The notes: a model not told the origin generated them from the sequence alone. Positions 1 through 11,770 are shown, counted from the first letter of the stretch. The stretch is DNA of 64,000 nt from Mantis religiosa (GCA_030765055.1 CM060953.1:183643898-183707897); one strand, 5' to 3'. Translations and numbers: made by a program.

Positions 1-1349
1 TCTTTTTTTAACCTAATTTCTAAAATACTACAATAGGTTGTTAGATTCTGTGGGAAACAAGAACAAAATGAAAGGGAACAAAATATAAGAATAGGTATAA
101 GTAGTTAACCCAATAAAGGAGTTTTGCTCAGGACAATCTAGAATACCTATTAAAACAAATACTCGTAATACACCAATGAGAGCGTGTATAAACCTTTCAT
201 TTATCACCACCCATTACCGGCGCCATTTTTCTCAATCTCGAATGCCAGTGTGAGGTCCGTATTTTGGTTTTGCTGTTGATTCGTTAGGCATTTGTTTTTG
301 CTATTTGGAATACGGGTATCATGGAATTAACCATATTACGCAGATTGCAAATAGTAATTTATTTTCACGATACAATTTGTTTATACTTTCTAAGACTTTC
401 GTTTCGCTTATTAAGTGTGAAACTTCAAAGTAGTGATTAATAGAACAGACATTTGAGTATTAGCTATAAACTATAGACGTTTTTGTGATAGTTATGAGAC
501 TGATGTGCTTTATATGGACGCTCTGTATAATCGCTGTGAATTGATAATGGCTTCACAAAGTCACATATTTTATTTATATAATATTTTATGCTTCGATTTA
601 GATGAAGCGTGTAATTAAATCTGCTGCAATCATTAGCTACTCTTTGTCGAATACAGCTGCATTTGAATTTGACCGCACAATGCTTTTATGTATTCAATCA
701 TTCAGCAAAACAAGGCATGGCCAAAGATCTTTGAAATGATGGTCACCCAGTCCACCAGTTTACATTTCGATTTGCCACGTACTTCATCGCTGACAAATTA
801 GAGATACATTAGCGGGAACTAAGCCTTGTGCAACAAGGATTCTCATTCAATCAGACAAAATAAGTAGTACAAAATTCTTATGTTTGCATTCGTATGACTT
901 TCTCCACTCACAACTGTGTAAACTAGGGTATGAGGTATGAGCAGGGGAAAACCACTTCCCATGTGAGAAAACTTAAAAGAATAAGTAGGAATATTTCAGA
1001 ACTGGTAAAAAATACATCTTTCACACAAACTGTATATGAGATGTGCATTTTTATGAAGTAAGATTTTGTCTATCTGTTAACGCAAAGGTCATTCAGAATG
1101 AAGAGAACTTCTGAGGAGAAACAAAGAACATTCGGAATGTAAGTTCATTTTGTTAAGAAACTATATGATAATCGAAGTATAAGTCATTTTGAGCCATTTC
1201 TGAGGAAATAAAATATTCGTATCAAAGTTCTATTATAAGATCGTTTGAGGTGATATCCTTAAAGGACGCTAATGCCAAATTTGGGATTTAAGCGCACGCG
1301 CACACAATTTTTCAAAATATTCATTTAACTTTTAATTTTTATGTCTTTT
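1..1349. other. No gene recognised
   Basis: AT-rich sequence with no open frame that resembles a known protein and no recognisable tRNA-like head. A degenerate motif close to AATATTTCAGAACTGG at about 990-1007 recurs elsewhere in the window (see findings). Nothing else is supportable here. Confidence 0.4.
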
Positions 1350-1601
1350 TTATTTGTTCCATTTATACCCCGCCTTTAACTCCAATGGTCATATCGAGGC
1401 CGTTCTCCTTTGGAACATATAGAAGTTGTTAACTCGTATTCGTTGGGTTTTAATCATTAGATCACGTACCCATTCGCACTCTCATTCATACTTCCAGACT
1501 CTGGGGAAGATGGAAAATTATATTGGTTGGAGAAAAATCCCCACCCGTACCCCCAGGAATCGAACCGTACTGCAGGCAGTTGCTCTACCGACTGAGCTTT
1601 T
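1350..1601 (-). repeat. SINE-B copy, truncated at its 5' end
   Basis: The minus strand carries a tRNA-like head (A-box-like TCAGTCGGTAGAGCA, B-box-like GGTTCGATTCC) followed by a body that matches the copies at 19580-19851 and 30170-30453. Shared blocks include CCAGACTCTGGGGAAGA and the tail CCCCGCCTTTAAC, as read on the plus strand. The first bases of the head present in the 19.6-kb copy are missing, so this copy is 5' truncated. It is a non-autonomous element with no coding capacity; the open frames across it are shadows. Confidence 0.7.
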
Positions 1602-2318
1602 TATTTTATGTTTATTTATTTTTATTCAGGGGTCTCTATTGTTTTTCCTTCGTATCTCGAAATTGAAGTTTTGGGTGAAGTGCAATCTTCCACTTAATAT
1701 ATTTTGACGAAATGACAACACCAAGAAGCTCTAAACTCACTTTAACTGTCATTTAAGTTGTTAGCTTGACGCTAATTCACACTTAAGTTTTACTTTTGTC
1801 AATGCTTAGAGCAAACACGACGGTACATGGAGATATTCATAACGTTAACTGCTTCGTAACTTTTCGATTCTCGTAGAACGACTCTAGACTGACGACTGCT
1901 TAGTTTCCGGGTAGCGATAGAATAGTTCTAGAAGCATCTGGAATTTGTTTGCTCCAGTGTGGCCTTATCATAAGGTTTCTAACCCTGACTGGCGCGGCAG
2001 AACAAAAGGCTAAATATTTCCCCGGCTTGTGACAGCAGCAGCGACGACAGCGATCTACTGAAAGAAAATGTAAACGTTTACCACAATGAAAATGGAAATT
2101 GGGATAGACAATGATGAATCTAGATTAATAGAACGCTGACGCCTAACAGTACACCACATTGGGGTTAGGGTCAGAAGTCTTACAGAACGTCTCCACGCTG
2201 GTCGTGCTCACAACGAATTATTTTTATATGTGAACAAAAAACTTCACTACCAGCCAGGGATGCAGTTAGCTAAGGTATTAATTATGGGTGCACCGAATAT
2301 AGTGCTTAACGACGTGCA
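1602..2318. other. No gene recognised
   Basis: T-rich start, then unique-looking sequence including a CAGCAGCAGCGACGACAG stretch near 2034-2051. No open frame with recognisable similarity. Confidence 0.4.
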
Positions 2319-2533
2319 GCCCACCTCGATAGCGTAGATGGTAGCGTGTCTGCCTCACGTTCAAGAGGTCGCGAGTTCGAATCTCGGTCAGGGTGAGTTA
2401 CCTGGATAAGATTTTCCCTTATACTGAAAGACGAATGTCGGGTAACTCCGAGCTCTATGGGGTCCGGGCTCATTTGAACATTATTTCACCCACTCCATTT
2501 ATCGTCCGATTTGACTTAACGTTGGAGGACATA

Positions 2534-2577
<44 letters not shown>
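2319..2577 (+). repeat. SINE-A copy with poly(A) tail
   Basis: Full-length copy of the commonest SINE in the window. The tRNA-like head has an A-box-like region (TAGCGTAGATGGTAGCG) and a B-box (GAGTTCGAATCTCG). The body contains GTGAGTTACCTGGATAAG and AACGTTGGAGGACATAAAATTA, and the copy ends in an uninterrupted A tract of about 38 bases (2539-2577). The pure tail suggests a fairly recent insertion. Open frames running through it, including a poly-lysine one, are not genes. Confidence 0.85.
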
Positions 2578-2579
<2 letters not shown>

Positions 2580-3282
2580 CGGGCAGTAAATGTCTCGATG
2601 TCAACGCAACACACACTAACCTCACGAACGCTAACCCTGAGTGATTCTGTACCTCTTAGTTACATTCTCCGTAATATCAAGCAGCCTCAAGACAAAACTT
2701 AAAAATGTCATAGAAATGTCAGATGTGGTCTAAAAGGAATGTGGTGACATTTAAAGGGCTAAATAAAATGGAATGAATAGACGAAACGGAAGCTAATTGT
2801 TAGAGAAACATGTAGCTCCACAATAGATCAAAACCTAGCAACGAGGCAAATGAACAATATAAATGTAGAAATAGGGCCAGAAGCGGTAAGAGGAGGCCTG
2901 GAGCGACACTAGTTAACCACCGACGGGAACAGACGTGCTAAGATATTCAGTGGAAGAGATACCTAGGAAACTCTCGTCATCCCGAGTGAAGATCTGAAAT
3001 TTATTTCCCTTAGTTAAAGGCTTAAATCCAAGTAACTTACTACAACAGATTAGAATGAATTATGCTCCATGATAGAAGCATAGAGTACGAAGAAATTATC
3101 CTGCTGGCAAGGATTAATACCCCAAGATCGATATTTGTTATTTCTTCGCAGAAAAATAATAAACATTATAACGAAGTAAAAAGGTTTAATTGCACGTAAG
3201 GTCTCCCAAAAGTTGTAGAAGGGAAATTCTGAAATGGCTTCGGATAAAGGAATTCTCGATCCGGTCAAATAGTAAGTAGTGA
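2578..3282. other. No gene recognised
   Basis: Unremarkable sequence between two SINE-A copies. The minus-strand frame at 3050-3328 runs into a SINE and shows no protein similarity that I recognise. Confidence 0.4.
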
Positions 3283-3510
3283 CCCTGCCTCTACAGCGTA
3301 TGTGGTAGCCTATCTGTCTCATGTTCAAGAAGTCCCGAGTTTGAATCTCGGTCAGGGTGAGTTATCTGGATAAGATTTTTCCGGGGTTTCACCTTATCCT
3401 TAAAGATGAATGTCGGCTAACTCTAAGCTCTATGAACCCTGGGCTCAATTTGTGCATCATTTCACACATTTAATTCACCGTCCGATATGACTTACGTCAT
3501 AATAAAAAGA
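3283..3510 (+). repeat. SINE-A copy, diverged
   Basis: Same order of blocks as the 2.3-kb copy: tRNA-like head, CGAGTTTGAATCTCGG as B-box, GTGAGTTATCTGGATAAG, TCGTCCGATATGACTTA-like tail. There are many point changes and no long poly(A), so it is older than the 2.3-kb copy. Confidence 0.8.
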
Positions 3511-4786
3511 TTGAAATATGTCAGGCTCTAAAACTTATAAGTAACATGTTTTAAAAGTAAATTTAATATCGGTTTTAAAAGTAAATTTAACATCGATTCA
3601 CAAAAAGTAAGTTACAAATTAATGTCCAGAGAAGAGAAGGGCACTTCACACCTCGATCCAACACGGATCTTCTGCACTTACAACCCTCAGAGGAACGGAT
3701 GAGGTGAAGGTACCGCAGCAGGCTAAAATCCACAACAGAGTTACGCCGAGGTCTATAACGATGTAAACTTGACATGGGCTGCTCAGAGAAGGCTGCCATC
3801 GTAAAGAACTTTCCATCGAGCAAGCATTTACGCCAATTGTCCTACATTGACAGACACTACACAGTTCCTAAAGTCTAACTGAAAAGAAAAAATCAAAGAG
3901 AAATGATAGGAAATTCGTAACTGTCCCGAACATTTAGTGAGAGAGGTGGCGTTGTGGTGACATGCATTGAGGAGATCGTGTTTAGGCGATGCCTTCTGAC
4001 CTAGGTTTTATATTTCGAGACATTTCCTAAGGGAATTGCGGTGCTGCCACCAAGGAGTGCCAAAATTAAACTTTAGGTGCCCTGCCCTCTACATCGTGCC
4101 TCCTATGTCCAGCCACCATTTGTCTCCTCTCACTCACCCCTCCCTCCCAGGATCCACCCATCAAGGACGTAGGTCCGGGTGCCAACAAACCTAGTCATAC
4201 TTCATATCCCAGATTCGACAGGTTAACACTACAAAAATCTCGGCGACCTACCCAATACGAGCCTCCTCGCCAGCCATCCCTGAATGCCGTACAGAACCAC
4301 AACACTACCAATGCATCAAATCATTCACCTTTTAACACCCGCAAATTCCATTCAATATCTGAATTAAAACGCATTTGCCGGCAAAAAAGCTTTCCCCCGC
4401 TATTCCATGGCGCTTCTTTTGTTTCTATTGTCGCTTCAGCCCAATGCTACACTCTGTGAGAGGAAGATAAAATCGGCTGGCATTGGATTTTATCAGCGAT
4501 ATTATTCCATCCACACAACGCAGAGCGTGATGTCTGTCTGAAAATTTCACACAGTGCTGACAAACGCAGTGTTATTCCCCAAGCAATGTTCAGTTTTAAA
4601 ACGATATCTATCTGCTTCCCCCTCTTCCAATCACATAACGCTTTTAACAACAGAATTAAAACTATTCTTACAAACGCCTGTTTTATCTACAAAACGTTAA
4701 CGGATAAATATAAAAATGATTTCATTACGTAAAGCAACTTTCAAATATTTTAAGAGCTGGTCACTATGTGATGGCTTTTTATATAT

Positions 4787-4789
<3 letters not shown>
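3511..4789. other. No gene recognised; possible old retroposon near 3.95-4.2 kb
   Basis: A C-rich stretch at about 4080-4200 follows a weakly tRNA-like segment at 3945-4015 (GGTGGCGTTGTGGTGACATG), which could be a decayed SINE head, but I cannot match it to another copy in the window. A short tandem duplication of TTTTAAAAGTAAATTTAA lies at about 3550-3590. Confidence 0.3.

Positions 4790-4844
<55 letters not shown>
4790..4844. repeat. (TA)n microsatellite
   Basis: An almost pure TA dinucleotide run of about 50 bases directly abuts the left end of the ITm-D element that follows. TA is the target of Tc1/mariner elements, so the insertion may have used this run. Confidence 0.9.
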
Positions 4845-4848
<4 letters not shown>

Positions 4849-5605
4849 TGCAATCCATATAAACCTGAACCATTTCAATAGGTCATAACTTTTGAACCAA
4901 TAATAGAACACACGTGTAACTTTGGGAGAATATAATGCACAATTGGGAGATTACATTACACTATTTACATCTCAGAGAAAATGTTGGAAGTGTCCTCCAC
5001 CAGCATCTATGCATGTTTGTACTCGTCTCACCATATTCTCTGAAGGTTTACGGAGAGTATCCTCGCCAATGTTACTTATTTCGGTTCGAATGGATTCCTT
5101 GAGAACATCAATTGTCCGTGGCCTATTCTTGTACACTATTTTTTAGATACCGCAATAAGAAAAAATCCGGTGAGGTTAGATCAGGGAATCTCTTCCTCCC
5201 AGGGGCCTACTTCGGTAGGTACGGGTTTGACGCACCCGGGGTCCCGAGCCAACAGTCTCCCTCGTGTGGGCTCCTCTTCGTGATTGAGGGAGACGGTCAA
5301 CAGGCCCACCCACGTGTAGGCCGTGCGTAGAGACCCGTGGAGAAGGATCTTAGATTCTTTTCTGGTTTAGGGTTTGGGATTTGGTGAACGAGGTTTTTGG
5401 TAGGTTTTGATTGATGTTTTTTATGTACGTGTATTTTTAATAGGTTTTGTTACACTTGTATAGTTTTTGGAAAATTTTATATCTGGCTTTTGCCATGACT
5501 AGTTTTTGAAAGGGCGCTGATGACCGCCGTAGTTGAGCGCCCTTATATATATATATATTGGGGGGCCAGAAACGTTTTGAGATTAATCGATTATAAAATA
5601 AATTG
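4845..5605 (-). mobile_element. ITm-D (IS630/Tc1/mariner-type) element, right end missing, interrupted
   Basis: The left terminus (TAGTGCAATCCATATAAACC) and about 345 bases that follow match the ITm-D copies at 6972-7653 and 58150-58722. The minus strand encodes the transposase C-terminus (IDAGGGHFQHF and KNRPRTID-type blocks, decayed). At 5192 the match stops and resumes at about 5561 (GGGGGGCCAGAAACG), so a 368-bp block is inserted. The right inverted arm is absent; the element stops near 5605, next to the fold-back element. Confidence 0.7.
5193..5560 (+). mobile_element. Insertion in ITm-D, probably a 5'-truncated retroelement 3' end
   Basis: GC-rich sequence, foreign to its AT-rich host element, ending in GGGCGCTGATGACCGCCGTA...GAGCGCCC and a short (TA)n tail. 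A compact CGCTGATGACC-type hairpin followed by simple repeats resembles 3' ends that I associate with arthropod non-LTR retrotransposons. No coding domain remains. The boundaries come from the break and resumption of ITm-D homology, so they are accurate to a few bases. Confidence 0.45.
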
Positions 5606-5612
5606 TACAAAA

Positions 5613-6085
5613 CAAGGATTTGAATTCAAACTTCTTGGTATAGTTTAAGTTTGATGGAAATTAACCATTGCTTCGTACTAGCCGTATATAGGCTAAGCTT
5701 TTTGGATAGATTGAATGATTAATTTCCATTAATTAACTTAATAAGAATTACATGATGAAGCTGGAATTTAAGTATTTGCATTAGTAAGTCGCCACAAGTG
5801 GTGTATCTCGAATATGAGAGACCCTAGTGGTTTACCGGGGAAATATATGAGTCAATTGGAGAATTTAATGTCATGACGGCACGTTGGCCATGGTAGCTCC
5901 AAGGGTAAGAGCGACTGGATGGAAACCAGGAGATTCGTGGTTCAAATTCCGGCTGTAGCATTGAATTTTTTTAGGTTGACTATCTATTCAAATACCTTAG
6001 CCTATAAGAGGCTAGTATGAAGCAATGATTAATTTTCATCAATTAACTTAAACTATACCAAGAAGTGTCAATTCAAACCCTTTGT
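5613..6085. mobile_element. Fold-back element (family C) with internal tRNA-like region
   Basis: The outer arms 5613-5715 and 5985-6085 are inverted copies of each other over about 100 bases; both contain CTTCTTGGTATAGTTTAAG and an AGGCTA...TACTAGCC-type block when read inward. The interior (5790-5975) matches the right arm of the palindrome at 54026-54523, including ACTAGTGGTTTAC-like and TTTAATGTCATG blocks, and carries a tRNA-like segment. No coding capacity. The block AATTAACTTAA occurs three times, suggesting rearrangement. Confidence 0.65.
5887..5962 (+). other. tRNA-like segment inside family-C element
   Basis: GGCCATGGTAGCTCCAAGGG resembles an A-box region and GTGGTTCAAATTCCGGC a B-box about 50 bases downstream, the spacing of an internal Pol III promoter. 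The last bases (GGCTGTAGCA) can pair poorly with the first. It is repeat-borne, so I do not call a tRNA gene. Confidence 0.6.
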
Positions 6086-6969
6086 TAATTGTGGTTTTAT
6101 TCGATGAGAATAGTAACTAAAACTCGAGAAAAGTTCTGTACACAACACTTTTTTCAAACTCAGAGTTCAACCTTTTTGGGTGTGGGCGATATTGAACGTT
6201 TTTCTCCCGTACACTTTGAATTTTGAATCTTTCACTATATTACGTACAGTTCGTTCACAGCCGTTGCTGTAGTATTATTTATCGTAATAATTAGACATTT
6301 GCGTTTCTGTTGTTTAGGAAATTGTAGCACATTAGATATTAATTTTCTTCTTTGTTAACGTATAAATGAATTCGAGCGGCGGTGTTCACATTTTGACTTT
6401 ATTCGAACTCGTCCAGTAAGAGACTCAACTGCTGCATTGCCGAACGGTACAGGGAATGGTGACGTAATACTGCTTATCTATTTGTGTTTACCTAAGCTTC
6501 CACTGCCGGTAATCTGCGTTCCTTTTTAGACAGGTTTTATACTCAAAAAGTTAAGGTGGGCTAAATATCAATTTACTACTTAACTTCTGTATCTTTCTAA
6601 GGCACCCTAAACTGTTACATGAAATATTTATTAACATTTTAATTTTTTTTCTTAAAAAATTGCGCAAATGATTTGGATTAAAGTGTCGTGTAAGATACTT
6701 TCACGATAAATGATATGTATCTTTTGAATTTCCTATTGATAGCCTATGAAGACCTTTTGCAGAATTGGTAAATTATAAGAGTCAAACCTAACTCTTACTA
6801 CGTAAAAATGTAGATTAGTTTGCTACTAGAACACTTTTTCGTGAAGTTAACCATATATAAGACACCCTTATGCTTGGTTTTCTCAAATGAGACGTCATTC
6901 TTTCCCCCTCTAGTCATGCAAAAGAAATGGAGTATCCTGTAAGCCTACTGCATTCTCCTGTACCCATTA
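6086..6969. other. No gene recognised
   Basis: AT-rich sequence without a recognisable protein fragment or SINE head. Confidence 0.4.
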
Positions 6970-6971
6970 TA

Positions 6972-7653
6972 TAGTGCGATTCATATAAACCTGAACCATT
7001 TCATAGGCCATAACTTTTAAACCAATAATAGAACATGCGTGCAGCTTCGGGAGAATATAATACACAATTGGGAGATTATATTACACTATTTACATCTCAG
7101 AGAAAATGTTGGAAGTGTCCTCCACCAGCATCTATACTTGTTTGTACTAGTCTCACCATATTCTCTGAAGTTTTACGGAGAGTATCCTCGCCCATGTTAC
7201 TTATTTCGGTTCGAATGGATTTCTTGAGAATATCAATTGTCCGTGGTCTATTCTTGTACACTCCATTTTGTAGATACCCCACAATAAAAAATCCGGTGAG
7301 TTTAGGTCAGGCGATCTGGGGGCCCACAGACCTTTTGAGATTATTCGATTAGCAAAGAAACTGGTTACAAGTTACATGGTGTCATTAGAGGTGTGGTACG
7401 TTGCTACATCTTGCTGGAAATAATCTTCTCTCAATTCGATATCATCTCCGTAAAACTTCAGAGAATATGGTGAGACGAGTGCAAACATGTATAGATGCTG
7501 GTGGAGGACACTTCCAACATTTTCTCTGAGATGTAAATAGTGTAATGCAATCTCCCAATTGTGTATTACATTCTCCCGAAGTCGCACGTGTCCTATTATT
7601 GGTTTAAAAGTTATGACCTAATGGCATGGTTCAGGTTTACATGGATCGCACTA
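6972..7653. mobile_element. Palindromic ITm-D derivative with ~208-bp inverted arms
   Basis: The arms 6972-7181 and 7446-7653 are long inverted repeats that begin TAGTGCGATTCATATAAACC and end in the complement (GGATCGCACTA), with TA dinucleotides at both flanks as expected for an IS630/Tc1/mariner insertion. Both arms contain the same transposase C-terminal sequence, so the right arm is an inverted duplication of the left one. The unique centre carries the rest of the C-terminal transposase remnant. Non-autonomous. Confidence 0.8.
7097..7440 (-). pseudogene. ITm-D transposase, C-terminal catalytic remnant
   Basis: Read on the minus strand, the segment gives YFQQDVATYHTSNDTM, a stop, then a block continuing to KGLWAPRSPD, then after a frame disturbance KNRPRTIDILKKSIRTEI and IDAGGGHFQHF. 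The QQD...H...PRSPD arrangement is the second-to-third acidic residue region of DDE/D transposases of the IS630/Tc1/mariner superfamily. The N-terminal DNA-binding part and the first catalytic Asp are absent. Related remnants lie at 58276-58640 and in the 4.8-kb copy. One in-frame stop and a frameshift make it non-functional. Confidence 0.65.
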
Positions 7654-7655
7654 TA

Positions 7656-9089
7656 TCTACAAGGAAATATGAAATAAAACAGTTCCTATAAATACTTACC
7701 TCCATTTATCTCGATTAACGTGATGTAAATATAAAAATAATAGTTTCTAAAAGTAGTTTTTGCAGTGAATAGAGAAAGTGATGTGAGTGTTAACACAGAA
7801 TATGTTTCAGATGTACAAATTCTTTTATCAGATTCCCACTTTTACTGTTCTACATTTTTCAGCATAAATTTGCGTCCTACGCAAGTCTTAAATTTGTTTA
7901 GGTTTTCATAACTTCATCACGATAGCCCTCTTCTGCAGAATATTTAAAACAGAAAATGACCGAGAAATTGCTTCATAAATTTATACGAGATTTAACGGCT
8001 GAGAATATATTTCTGACAAAAGTTAAATGTGGAACAGCGACTGATGCAGTTGAAAGAGCGAACACAAAAACATCTGAATGTTTAACACTACAGAAGTAAT
8101 TGAAGCATACGTACCCGAGAACTGTTTTTCTGACGCAACACAAGAGACTCTAGCGGTCCTTGTGCTAACTGATGGAGAGGGGGAACGCTTGTAGAAGGCT
8201 CAAGAAACTTTTCAAAGGATCAAAGTTATATTCCACGGATGGGATATGCCGAAGTCTCTAATCCATAATAGTGACAACGGTGTGTGTGTGTGTTTAATAA
8301 AACTCTAAAAGCCAAGTTCCCCCTTTTTTTAATGACACAAGTTTGTTTAATAAGCTCATTATATCCTCAGAGATAAAACAGAATTGCAACTGGCGTGGAT
8401 TATTGCTTTGTTATGACAAGAACAGTCCTGGCTTTGTACTAACGAATAGGACATTCGTTTATTAAATCTGGTGTGTGCACTTACTCCTGTATAAGCTATT
8501 CTCAAACACCTTTGTTCTTCTGTCTACGCCATGATCATTCAGATAAACATACTCTTTTAAGAGCTGGCTTTGTGACATTTGGTTGCTTTGCATGACCAGG
8601 ACACAAAAACAAGTGACTTAAAAGGTATATCTGAAAATTAAACTAATAACAAGAAATATCTCCACAAAAATTACATCAATTGTAAGCATTTTTTGTATAG
8701 CAAACTTTTGTCTTCCTCCTACGGTGAACTGCTAAAACAGAAGTAATTCAAAATGAGAGTATTTCTAAAGCGAGATTTTCTAGTTATCATACCTGAAAAT
8801 ATTAAACACATAGTATTTTGATAAAAATTTTAAGAGCTATTTTTGAGAAATTCCTTTCGAAAAACTTTCCATAAGGATTGTCTTAAAAATGCATCCTTGA
8901 TAGATGAAAATTTCAATACCAAGTTTGGTGTTCAACTGAATTTCATTTTTGAGTCTTGCTGTTTACACGCGAGTAGGCACACTTTCAAAACAAAAAAACA
9001 AAAAAAAAAAACAAAAAAAAAAACCTTGGTTCACGGGACCTCAGAAAAGCTATTTCCATTAAAATATCGATCTAGAATTTTTGAATTGG
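7656..9089. other. No gene recognised
   Basis: AT-rich, with a short (GT)n at about 8279-8293 and A-rich tracts at 8987-9024 that create lysine-rich false frames. Nothing recognisable on either strand. Confidence 0.4.
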
Positions 9090-10090
9090 CGGGCACAGAC
9101 AACCTCGCGTTGCCATTTTCCATATCTCGGCCTCATTAAACCAGGATAATCTCCAAAAAGGCTAATACATTTGTCATATTGGTGTTCAAATTTAATTAAA
9201 CCATCTTTGTAGTGCGATTTGTCATGGTCCTCAAAACAGCTGTTTACCGCATTAATGACCTCCTCGTTGATGTCAAATCTTCTCTTGGAAATTTTTTGAG
9301 GTTCGACTGAACGATGAGTCCGAGCACTGTGATGAAACAAGATTTTTTTTCTTTGCCAAATGAAGTCTTTTTTCACCTCATCACCCAAACGTTATAGTAA
9401 GCTTGTGTAGTAGTCACCAGTAATTCTTTTACCCTTTTTCAAGTAATCAATAAAAATAACTCCCTGTGCATTCCATAAAACACTCGCCATAACCTTGTTA
9501 GCTGACATCATTGAGTTTGCCTTTTTTGGAGTTGGTTCACCTGGCGCAATCCACTTATTTGACTATGATTTACTTTCTAGAGTGTACCGAGTATTCAAGT
9601 TCCATCCATGTTAATAAGCCTTCTCAAAATTTCACTGGATTTTTACAATAGAGCTCCAAATTCTTAACAGAAAAAATTTTTCTTTGCAACTTTTGATCAG
9701 TTGACAACCAACGCGGCATCCATCGTGCACAGACCTTGTGAAAGCCCAAAATATTATTTTAATATTACCTGCACGTACTTTTGATTTGTTTATAGCCTCT
9801 GCTATCTAAAATAACTTTATTCTGCCGTCTTCCAGTACTAAACGATCATTTTTTTTCAATCATCTCTGGAGTTGTGACTTCCACAGGACGTTCAGAGCGA
9901 GGCTTATCTCTAGTGCTCGTACGTCCCATTTTAAACTCTACAACTCACCTTTTAATCATTGTATATGAAGTAGCAGAGTATTTCAATGTACTGCCAATTT
10001 CCTCCTTGATTTCTTTAGGTGTTAAGCTTTTCAAATGGAAGTATTTAATCACTGCTATTTAATCACTGCTCGTTTTTTGAAATCCTCCAT
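9090..10090 (-). pseudogene. Mariner transposase pseudogene, nearly full length
   Basis: The minus strand from an ATG at 10090 reads MEDFKKRAVIKYFHLKSLTP, then a helix-turn-helix region with EFKMGRTSTRD and PVEVTTPEMIE, a WMPRWLSTDQ block, NKWIAPGEPTPKKA (after the first catalytic Asp in the family), VLWNAQGVIFIDYLKKG, ILFHHSARTHRSVE (second Asp region, eroded) and the C-terminal block INEEVINAVNS...DKCISLFGDY. Several frameshifts and stops interrupt it. The SPDLAPSDF-type segment with the third catalytic Asp is deleted between HRSVE and the C-terminal block, so the copy is dead. I could not identify its terminal inverted repeats with confidence. A 16-base direct duplication at about 10047-10078 lies in the N-terminal coding part. 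Confidence 0.75.
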
Positions 10091-10714
10091 TTTCGTGAAA
10101 CCTCTATAATTGTTTAAAATGCTGTCATTCAAAAACAAAACAACCTATTGAGCTGTAACTATGCATACACGCTAGTCCAGAGTTAAACTATGTGATGCTA
10201 TCCTTCAAACTGGCCCAGTGGCACCCCTATGTGAGGTCTGGGGCTTATTAGCCGATCCTTGTTTAAACAATATACCACAAGACTAAGAAAGAACAAATTC
10301 CCCAAGGCCTGCAAAGGAAAACATTCTAAACAGGAACATATAAAGTCCTGTTTCCTGGTAAAGATATAAAATACACCATGTAGATTAAGCAAAATTAGAT
10401 GTCTGAATATTTAATGTCGCTTATTTCGAATTTTAGAAGTTGAAAATAGAACCAAGTGAGATATGAATGAAAATAATGTAATTATATCCTAGAATCAGTA
10501 CAAAATCGCTATCACAAGAATGTGTAAATCTAACAAAGGAAACTTAAGGTATGATACTTATTGTGTGACAGTGATCTTCGGGTGTTTGACCTTTATGTCA
10601 TTGGGAACAGTTATAAATCGAAAATAACATATGCATTAACTTGTAATTTCTGTAATTACTTCGAGACAAGGTAGAATGTCCTGACTGGTTTCAAGAAAGA
10701 CAGCTCCATTTTAT
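10091..10714. other. No gene recognised
   Basis: Unassigned AT-rich sequence; it may include the decayed 5' end of the mariner element. Confidence 0.35.
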
Positions 10715-10888
10715 GGGGGGCCGGGTTCGATCCCAGACGATTACAAAGATTTGTGCTGGACAACACGGCTCTGAGGCGGGTTTTTCTCTGAGATCTCTGG
10801 TTTCCCCCGTCATCTCATCAGTGTCACCGCCTGCGGCGCCGCATATAGTAAAAGCGGGCGCTAACACTACACATTTCAGATTTCCCTA
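10715..10888 (+). repeat. SINE-E copy, 5' truncated
   Basis: Starts within the tRNA-like head at the B-box (CCGGGTTCGATCCCAG) and continues with GACAACACGGCTCTGAGGCG, CACCGCCTGCGGCGCCG and ACACTACACATTTCA, matching the intact copy at 37651-37910. The A-box half of the head is missing. Confidence 0.8.
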
Positions 10889-11714
10889 TCTCGGAGAGTA
10901 GGGGTTGTTCCGCACATTTTAGGAGTGCGCTTAAAAAAGGATATACTACATCCAAGAGATGGAACCAGAGGTTTAGTATTTATTACCTATGAAAAAACAA
11001 ACAGTGCCAAAGTAGCTAGAATCCATAGTTATCTTATTTACTTTACAGTTTTCCTCATGGAAAACAAATAAAAAAACAATATCTGACGAAGCTTTTTTGA
11101 AGATATTATTACGTCCGACAACACAGCAGTTGTAATTCCCTTCTTGTGGCATCTGCATTTTCTAGAGGCCCGATATGACATTTTAGCTCGCGCTTATGTT
11201 ACTTCGCTGTTTCTATTATCTACCAATTAGTGACCAGATTTGCCGCCAGAGTGGCATGCACGATGCGTGTAACCTGGTTTATGATGAAACATTGTTTCAA
11301 CTGCCATGTTACACAAGAGGCAAAACAACAGATAATTGAGCTGAACTCCGTGAAACAATTAGGAATGAAATGACAAACTTTACACTTCCGAAAACGACAC
11401 AGCATACCTGTAGTGCAACGAGTACATTTGCGTATGAGTACGTGGGGAAGATTGTAAACATTAAATCGAATTTCCGAAAAGTGGACGAAGTACTGTATTT
11501 CATCCAAAATTTCGGAAATTTCACCGGAAATATACGTTTTGAGGCCCACTGAGCGCAATAAAGGAATTTTAGAAAGTGATACCGGAATGTGAGCATTATA
11601 AACATGTTCACAGTGATATTCTAAAAAAAAACCCAGTCTCAAACGATCCTTACATGGGAAAGTTTTCGTTATTTATTTTCTCAAAAATGGATCTAACGAT
11701 CTTATTGAAACTAA
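10889..11714. other. No gene recognised
   Basis: Contains overlapping minus-strand open frames up to 140 codons (11220-11642) that show no similarity or domain that I recognise; they look like chance frames. The real status could only be settled by a protein search. Confidence 0.35.
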
Positions 11715-11770
11715 TACAGTAACACTTCGTTAATTCGGACCAGTTTTGAAATAAAATTGTTATTTAGCGT

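Noticed and set aside
2393..2644. Open frame ending in poly-lysine
   Set aside because: It is a SINE-A read through its poly(A) tail.
4447..4650. Possible exon on the minus strand
   Set aside because: Short, unrecognised and without supporting splice context.
11220..11642. 140-codon minus-strand frame
   Set aside because: Another frame on the same strand (11309-11611) and one on the plus strand are open over the same DNA, and no motif or composition supports any of them.
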